A stretch of 64,000 bases of DNA from Phragmites australis (taxonomy: Eukaryota; Streptophyta; Magnoliopsida; Poales; Poaceae), in NCBI RefSeq assembly GCF_958298935.1, contig NC_084927.1, positions 35,902,501 through 35,966,500 of the forward strand, written 5' to 3'. Below the pieces are notes generated by a model. It did no database searches. It was given only the letters and a program-made list of their open reading frames with translations, and was not told the DNA's origin. Of this stretch, positions 57,025-64,000 are shown piece after piece; positions within the stretch are counted from its first letter, which is position 1, and each line of letters begins with the position of its first letter. The translations under genes were made by a program, and so were the position numbers.

Positions 57025-60012
57025 TAATACTATCTAATTTATTTTTTGTTGTAACGAAGTATGAATTCAAAGTAGGAAGATGTGAATGTAGTTAGTTTGA
57101 TTTTAGATAGTATCTGATAAAGACAAACAGATTATCCGCTAATTTTTCTTATATTTTTTTATTTATTTATATTAATAAAAATAGGTTATATATGGTAACA
57201 AGATAGAGAGGTTGTAGGACGAGGATGTATAGTAAAAGTAGATAAATTAAATTTTAGAATTTTTTTTATTAGATGTGAGTAAAGTAGAAAAAGAATAGAG
57301 ATAAGAAATACCCGACGTGTCAAAGAAACAATCAAAAGGAGAAAAACTGGGTTATTGTAGGATGATCTAATTTACCCTGTACGCTGGGACGTTTAACTTA
57401 ACGAGATTTGTCGTCGTTTTCATGGAGAAGTTTCATACACGTCGGTCAACTTTGGAAGCCGTAACTTAAAAGGCTTGCAAAGAAGAACAGCGATTCAAGG
57501 AAAATGATAGACAATCGTCCACGATCTACTCAACTGAACTTCGGCTAGTAACTTCATGTTGAACTGTTATCTTAGCATAACAATCTTGTGGTGCTAAAAA
57601 TCAACGTCTATGAAACTTGGGAACCGGATCATCACATTTTCCTTCGGCCCCAGAGACAACATTGCGTATTTGCATTCAAATTAAAAGCCAACTGGTCACA
57701 TTTATAGCATTAATTCATATATAATTTCTCATCAACCGGGACATGTACTATTAGGTTGCTTTTCATGCCAGAACAGAATAAGAGGACAAACGTTACCTAC
57801 CTTTTCCATCCTGTTTTGTGGCCAACTTGGAGAATAGCTACTGCAAAATAAAAGGATGGCCTGCTATTCCTCGGTGATAGATAAGACGCAAAGAAAAGAA
57901 GTGGCGCACTGGTGGCAGATAAAAATTTGCCATTGTTAATCCAAGATTTGTTGGACCGTGACGTGTCCCTACAACATTAGTTGTTTTGGGCTAATATATC
58001 TGGAATCAGAGTGTTCTAACTACTTTTTTTACTACAGCAGCGTATGCTCCATGATGCAATTGACAGCAACAAGATATCTCCGGCATTCTCCAAATGGATA
58101 CCCTACTCCTGCATAATTTGTTACGACATAACTGAATTAAGATTCAGGTACGACGGGCTTGTCAGTATATGTTACATCAAGGCGTCGTTTGTGCTGTGTC
58201 CAATCAAATCAAACATAAACGAGAAGATATGGAAATGAATGTCACAAGTCATTTTCGGACAACGATGCATAGGCAACTGCTTACCTCTCAAGAAGTTCAC
58301 TGCAGTCAGAAAAGTTCGCTTTTGTGTGTATGTGTGTTTGCAGGGATGAGCAATGATTTTCACGAATGCTATAGCTACTGTGCTAATAACAGAAGCTTAT
58401 TGTGTTCCAAATTGATCAACAGAAGTGGTAGCTCTAACTGTTGGAATGCACACAAGAGATGTACGCAAATACAGTTAAGAAATGCAGATATTATGCAGGA
58501 GCACACAACTAAACAATCTAAGCAATTAGTGGGGCTTATAAGCTTATTCAACAGGGTATGCGTGCGCATTCGGTATATTTGATCTAGTCGTGCTGGTTGG
58601 GTGAGATTTGGGCAACATTTGCGAAGCAGAACTGGCCCACATTTCAGCGCCTGGTAGTCTGAAGACATATCAGTGGGCACAGCAATGGTTACATGCCGGC
58701 CAGCGAAGCTTGGGTGGAAAGCAGAACGCTTAGCGTGCCCTGTGCGTTCCTTCTCGTTTCAGAAAAGGGGCGGGCGTTCTTGATTATTTGCAGAATGCAG
58801 ATACCTCACTCTTCCTGTCGTGCGTGTCGGTCAGCAGAGAGCCAGAGAGCGTGTGTATATAATTAAGGATGGTAAACAATCGCGTAACATACCCACAAAT
58901 CTCTAGTACTCGTAGCATCTTCCAAGTAAGTTGATGCGTATCCATTTCCATTCTGTACAGTGGTCCAAGTTTTTCTCGCGTACTTGTATTGCAGAAATCT
59001 GCGGCAACGCTGCCTGCCCCAGCTGCATGGTCCGGAGGACTCCAGGCTCTAGACATAGTGAAGCACTGCAAATGATGTTCAACCGTTTCATTACAAAATA
59101 GAGAATGGAACGACTATCTCAACAAAACCTGCAGTCTTTTATATTGATCGGTGCTGGTGACATTTGATGCTGTATTTCTCAACTCTTTCGTTTGGAAAAC
59201 TGAAGCATCTCTGAGCATTAGCTGGACTGTTATTCTTCACCGTTTCTTGCTACATTTTTGCACAAGTTAACTCTTGATGCCACGTTGCTGATGATGCTGT
59301 CGTCGATCGAAAACGTGCAAAGAGAGACAGATCCTTTGCCATTTGAACATTGGAAGCTACGATCATCGATCTCAAGGCGGGAAACGTCATTAATTGTATG
59401 CTATCTCAAGAGAGACAGATCTTCTGCCATGTGGAGTGCAATCACATGGTAAATGAACGCGGAATGGTGTTCTTGGATGAGTGGATGTTTGCTGACTGAT
59501 ACCCTGTGATCTTTTCCTTGTAAATCAGTGGATGTTTACTCACTGGTACCCTGTGATCCTGTAATTGTATGTCGAAGAGGATGAGGACTTACTGTTGCTG
59601 TTTTTCCTCCCCTGCATGTCAGCGTGCAGTCAACCTATGGCTTATTGAACTGTAAATGTCAATAGGCATAGTTCTAGCTTTGTTGTGCCTGTAACAGGGT
59701 AGTGTGTCTCAGCAAAGATCACAGAATTGTCCTTTCCCAGGATTATACCAGGGTACCTCATCTCAAAGGGCATCCACTTCATTCTGCAGGTGCGAAGCCA
59801 TGGCCCTCCAACTCCGAGCGCCGGCCCCAACAGACGACAGGATAGGACAGTGGAAACGGGTGTGGAAGGGCTGTCCGCGGAGAAGAATGTGAAGCAGGAG
59901 TCGCGCCGCGGTGAGGCTGATGAACCGATGGACGTGGTGTGCAACGCCGTGATGGCACTGGTACCTCACGTCAACAAGGTAGCCGGCCCACAAGAAGAGT
60001 AGCTTTAAGAGT
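57025..60012. other. Intergenic, no gene firmly supported
   Basis: AT-rich to about 57980, with short chance ORFs after that. 58169-58582 and 58375-58680 are ORFs on opposite strands without recognisable motifs. A possible terminal exon at 59789-60002 is listed separately. The rest shows nothing that could be assigned. Confidence 0.4.
59789..60002 (+). CDS. Candidate orphan last exon or gene fragment
   Basis: After a good acceptor (TTCTGCAG) an open frame begins VRSHGPPTPSAGPNRRQDR and continues through KNVKQESRRGEADEPMDVVC to a stop at 60002, 71 codons. The composition (polar, charged, with an acidic patch and a helix-like AVMALVPHVNK) is protein-like and its GC content is above that of the surroundings. 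I do not recognise the family and found no upstream exons. It may be a decayed gene end or chance. Confidence 0.25.
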
Positions 60013-60140
60013 TTATTTAGCAGAGTTCTCAGAGTAGTTTCCTTGCTGGAATCAGGGGAGTTCTGTCAAACAGCACTTTTCAGCTTTTAGCTCCCTGAGT
60101 GAAATTCATGAGAATGATTCTTTGAAATGGACTAGTGAGA
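60013..60140. mobile_element. Diverged partial copy of the MITE at 56720
   Basis: The segment aligns with 56728-56850: a TTTAGCAGAGTTCTC left end, a weakened hairpin arm (GAATCAGGGGAGTTCTGTCAAAC), then TTTTAGCTCCCTGAGTGAA and TTTGAAATGGACT, matching TTTAGCTCCCTGAGTGAA and ACTGAAATGAACT. The right part of the element is missing. The shared hairpin layout shows the duplicated terminus belongs to the MITE family. Confidence 0.7.
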
Positions 60141-60785
60141 CGGTATATTATTTTTTTTTGAGAGAGAGTGTGGGACGGTATAAGTTAAAAAATGGACGTA
60201 AACTACTCCACACGTACACACGTGCGTGTCTATACGCACACTAAGAAAGGATTTGGAGGCTTAAGGCGTATTAGGAACGTGCAATACTACTGAATACACA
60301 CGTGTGTACTCTAATCTAACCTGGACTCACCTAAGCGCTATTGGAGAAAAACCCTGGTGAGATGCACGGGTTGTGATCACAAAGATCGAATCCGCATGGG
60401 TTGGATGAACACCATCACACCAAGCCAACCTAACCAGCGTTCGGCTCTCAGGGGGGTGGTATTTGATTACCGACCACCTGGTCGGTATTTCATTCACCGT
60501 CCAGGTCAATGTCCCATGGTTCATTGGATCAAATCTGTGCGGCTAGGATTTAGCCTCATGAAGTTGAGTAGGGGTCTTATATGGGCCAAATTTAAAGCCT
60601 AATAGTATTATCCGGCCCTTTGTGGTGGCATTCACGCCTAAAGCTCCCTTGTCAGCAATTGCAGCCATGGGCCCAACCGATGGCACTCTTCTGCTGTCGT
60701 CGGGGTGCGTCCTATGTTTCTTCCTCATGGTTTGCCGTCACTGAGCTCTTGGCATTTTTTGCGGTCTATATAATCTAGCTCTCTC
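60141..60785. other. Intergenic, no gene seen
   Basis: Mixed composition with short ORFs on both strands (60357-60602 and 60327-60524) and no recognised motif. A T9 tract followed by a GAGAGAGAG run lies near 60151-60168. Confidence 0.4.
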
Positions 60786-62635
60786 TTTTTTAAATGAACT
60801 GGCATGAGATCTACCAATTATATTGATAAGAGAGGAGGCCTCGGCAAATTACATGGCATGCGGCAATTACCGTCATCAAGATTCGCAACAGGGTTTACTC
60901 TTCACAAATTAGGCTCTCTAGACACCGCACTCCTGCTATACACCAAGCCCACGCCTCTTTGATTTTTTGCACTAATATTTTGGTCGGTTGTTCTTTGTTC
61001 TAAAAATACGAGCATTTCACTCCTTCTAAACCTCCCAGGATGCCATGATGATTAGGCTATGAAGCCCTCTCTTTGAAGTTCCCTTCATTTCCACCATTGC
61101 AGTCCACCACTGGTGAGCCGAACCGATCATGGGCCATTGCTGTGGCTTAATCTCTGGGCACGTGATCCAAGCGAAAATCAGGTCCCACACTTTCTTGGTG
61201 TATCTGCATTCAGTGAGTAGGTGGTGTGCCATTTCAGGGGTGCACTTGCAAAGGGGGCAGTGCGTGTTATTTGGTCGCCCGCGTGCTACTATCCTATCAG
61301 AGGTCCACAACCGATTTTGGATAGACAGCCAAGCGAAGAACTTGCAATATGGTGGCGCCCCAGATTTCTGGATAAGGGTGTTGAAGTTTGTGTCCATGGC
61401 GCCTATAAATTGTGTGTGGTATGCCGATCCCATCGTGTATTCACCATGATCTGTGAATTTCCATTTTACATCATCATGTACTTCAGGTTGCAGGTGTGTA
61501 TACTATAGATTTTTCCATGAAAGCACAATCTCCTCTATGTGCTGAGCATTCACTTGCCCTTGTAGGTTTAAATCGTGCAGCTATGTGTTGTCTTGTAGAG
61601 CCGCTTTGATCATCCAACTTTTTTTTTATCTTGGAGAGTTTGTAGATGTTAGGTGCCATGTCTCTTAGCCACCGGCCTTGTAGCCATGCCGAGTTCCAAA
61701 AGGAGGTTTGTTCCCCATTCCCGATTGTTATCACTGTTGTGGCCGCAAAAAGAAGATGATCGGTCTCAATGCATGGAATTTCCTCACCAACCTGCGGCTG
61801 CTCTCCACTCTTGCCATAGCCACCGTAGCCACAGCGCACAGGAAAAATTTCCTAGATGTAGGATCCCTAGCCCGCCTTTCATGGTAGGTCGGCAGACATG
61901 CTTCCAATTGACTTTGCATTTACCACCAGAGAGAGCTTATGTGTCGGACCATAGGAATTGTTTCTTTTGTGATCAATGACCATGATCACCTTCTTAGGCA
62001 CCCTTATAGTCGTGAGGAAATAGATGGGTTGTGAAGTAAGCACAAATTTGACTAGAGTTTGGTAGCTTGAAGGGTTGAGTAGTCGTCCCTTCCACCTCGC
62101 AAAGCTGCCAGCCGCCTTGTCGATGAGAGGTTGGAAATGTACCCTCCTCGACCTTTTGATGGATAGTGGCAAACCCAATTATGTGATGGGGAAACATGAT
62201 CGGGATGTAGGAAGGTCTGCTAGGATGACGTCAAGATCCAAGGAGTCATACCTGATCGGTGCCACTGTGGACTTGTGGAAGTTCGTTTTGAGCCCAGTGG
62301 TGTCCCCAAATCTATTAAGGATCTCTGACAAGGATATGATGTCTTCCTTCAGGTGGGGTGACAAAGAGCATTATGTGGCCAGGTCAAGGAGACTTTGAAG
62401 CGGGTCAATTGCCAGGACGAAGAGCAGTGGTGATAAAGGGTCCCCCTGATGTAGGGTTCTGTCGTGCTTGATCGGCGTGTTTGGGACGCCGTTAAGGGGT
62501 GCACGTGAGGAGGACGTGGCCAGTAGCATTGCGATCCAATTTCTCCACTTATCTGAGAACCCTTGGCATTGCATAAGGGTTAGGAGGTATTTCCATATGA
62601 CTGAGTCAAAAGCCTTGCATAACCGTTTGCCTCGA
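60786..62635 (-). pseudogene. 5'-truncated, inactivated LINE (non-LTR retrotransposon)
   Basis: Reading the minus strand from about 62635, the frames give reverse-transcriptase blocks: CKAFDSVIWKYLLTLMQCQG, then LHQGDPLSPLLFVLAIDPLQ. After DLAT a stop follows and the frame resumes SPHLKEDIISLSEILNRFG, so the segment that should hold the catalytic YADD box is deleted. Further on come KTNFHKSTVAPI, FQPLIDKAAGSFARWKGRLL and SYQTLVKFVLTSQPIYFLTT. Then, at 61433-61026, comes the zinc-binding C-terminal domain (LSIQNRLWTSDRIVARGRPN, then CPLCKCTPEMAHHLLTECRY). A short A-tract (T-run on the plus strand at 60786-60791) marks the 3' end. Several frameshifts and stops show that it is dead. No target duplication was confirmed. 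Confidence 0.85.
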
Positions 62636-62639
62636 GACA

Positions 62640-63413
62640 CGCTCCTCCAAGAGGGTCATCATTTATCAAGAGTGCTCTCAAAGCAATTTTCAAGATTTGC
62701 ACTCATAATGCCACTCAAATCAAGGATCAAGGTGCTCGCTTAAGGAAAATAGAGAATCGTCAGAAACAAATGTACACATCCATGAATCTCCAACCTCCTT
62801 GCTCTCCTATTGAGTCAGATGAAGCGGAGAGTGCACCTTTTGAGGTTGAGAACCCTTGGGCATGGTATGATGAAGCTCAAGCAGCTGCCGAGAGTTCTCA
62901 ACAACAAGCTCAAGACGATTCCTCTGACGGCAACGAAGGAAGTGAAGACGAGGAAGAAGATGATGAGGAAGATGGTAGCAGCGAGTAGGCTCTCTCTCTC
63001 TTTTTGGTGCTTGATGCCAAAGGGGGAGAGATAGTTATCCTTTCTCTTAGTTTCCTTAGTTTTGGTCTCCTTTAATTTCTTTCGCCGTTGGACAATTGGA
63101 TTCTTGTTTGTGATGAACCTTGTGTTATTTAAATTCATAAGACCTTTTATGTTAGTATGATGGTTGTTATACTTTCATTAGTTTTGTGTGCTCTATGTCT
63201 TATCATGAATTTTTGCATCCCACGGATTCTAGGATATAGGGGAAGCTCTTGTGGATTCAAATTCCTAAATAAATGCATTGTTGTTTAACTTCGTTTAAAA
63301 TAATGCACACATTTAGGGGGAGCTTACCATATCTTCTAGAATTCAAAACCTTTTTCATATATCCTTGTGTATACTTTAATCGGGTTGTCATCAATCACCA
63401 AAAAGGGGGAGAT
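62640..63413 (+). mobile_element. 3' internal region and polypurine tract of a Sirevirus-like element
   Basis: The open frame reaching 62988 includes MYTSMNLQPPCSP, NPWAWYDEAQAAAESSQQQ and a run of acidic residues (EDEEEDDEEDGSSE). Proteins with this texture occur in grass retroelements, but the exact product is uncertain. A non-coding stretch follows, then the polypurine tract AAAAAGGGGGAGAT at 63400-63413, which directly precedes the LTR. The 5' side is cut by the LINE fragment junction at about 62635. Confidence 0.65.
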
Positions 63414-64000
63414 TGAAAGTGCATCTAGGCCCCCTAAGTGGGTTTTGGCTTATTGATGACAAAACGATTAAAGAACTAACATGCTTTGTGAGTATTGAAC
63501 AGGTATGAGCATTAGTTGTGAAGGTAAATGACGTTTGACGCCCGTCGAAACAATTGAAGAATCAACGAAGGATACAAGATAGAACTTAAATTCTTTTTTA
63601 CTTTTGAAATTGAGTCTAGGATAGATTTTTTCCTAGATGGTTGGATTCATTTGCTTGATTAGTGTCTCAATGCTCAAGAGATCCTTTAGAATCACCCAGT
63701 TGAGAGACACATTCACTCACGGACACGAAACTCTTTCTGAAAATCTTCAGAGTCCGGAGTCTCCGATGTTCACCGGATACTCCGGTACTCAGCGTTCAGC
63801 CGGAGTCTCCAAGTTAGCCTCCGGCAGAGAGTCTCGGTTACGGTTTAATCTTTTCAAGAAAAAGACCGGAGTCTCCGGTGTACACCGGATACTCCGGTAA
63901 AATGTTTAGTGTGCAGTCGGAGTCTCCGAGGTAGACTCCGGCAGAGGCTCTCGGTTAGCTTTTAATCTTTTTGTTAAAAAGAAGTAAAGACCGGAGTCTC
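63414..64000 (+). mobile_element. 3' LTR of the Sirevirus-like element, cut by the window end
   Basis: It starts TGAAAGTGCATCTAGGC and continues GGGTTTTGGCTTATTGATGAC, nearly the same as the minus-strand start of the solo LTR at 2238. From 63745 onward it shows the same CCGGAGTCTCCGG/CCGGATACTCCGG dyads. Only 587 bp are visible, so the length and target duplication are unknown. Confidence 0.8.

Overview
This is a nuclear segment of a flowering plant, almost certainly a grass (Poaceae). It has GT-AG introns, GC-rich first exons, land-plant gene families and grass-style retroelements, hAT elements and MITEs. The species cannot be fixed from sequence alone; the repeat content resembles a panicoid or related PACMAD grass (inference). 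No bacterial-type system, CRISPR array, rRNA or recognisable tRNA gene was seen.

Layout. 1-6238 is repeat-rich: the end of an LTR, a solo Sirevirus-like LTR packed with palindromic CCGGAGTATCCGG-type motifs, and a 546-bp tandem duplication. 6239-7988 (+) encodes coatomer epsilon. 8747-13166 (+) encodes a CLC-type anion transporter in which both hallmark glutamates are replaced. 15183-19816 (+) encodes a plant E-Syt/SYT5-like protein (TM, SMP, two C2 domains). 23553-44010 (+) is one 23-exon gene for a ~1703-aa CLU/TSS/REC-family protein. Its fourth intron is 10.3 kb and holds nested transposons, so it could easily be split into two gene models. 45921-46478 (-) is an intronless VQ-motif protein. 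49583-50733 is a non-autonomous hAT-like element with a perfect 8-bp target duplication. 51388-52032 (+) is an intronless METTL21-type methyltransferase. 52770-55832 (-) is an 8-exon SLC35F5-type transporter. 56720-57024 is a Tourist-like MITE with a perfect internal hairpin, and a relative lies at ~60013-60140. 60786-62635 (-) is a dead LINE. 62640-64000 (+) is the 3' end of a Sirevirus-like element whose 3' LTR runs off the window.

The genes are independent transcription units rather than a pathway. Three products act at endomembranes (COPI coat, CLC, SYT5) and the SLC35F-type carrier is also a membrane protein, but their adjacency need not be functional. Splice junctions were placed by hand from GT/AG signals, reading phase and remembered family conservation. 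In every multi-exon model the phases close without a frameshift. The main value of the window lies in the correct joined CLU/TSS/REC model, the double glutamate loss in the CLC, and several transposons delimited to the base by target duplications.
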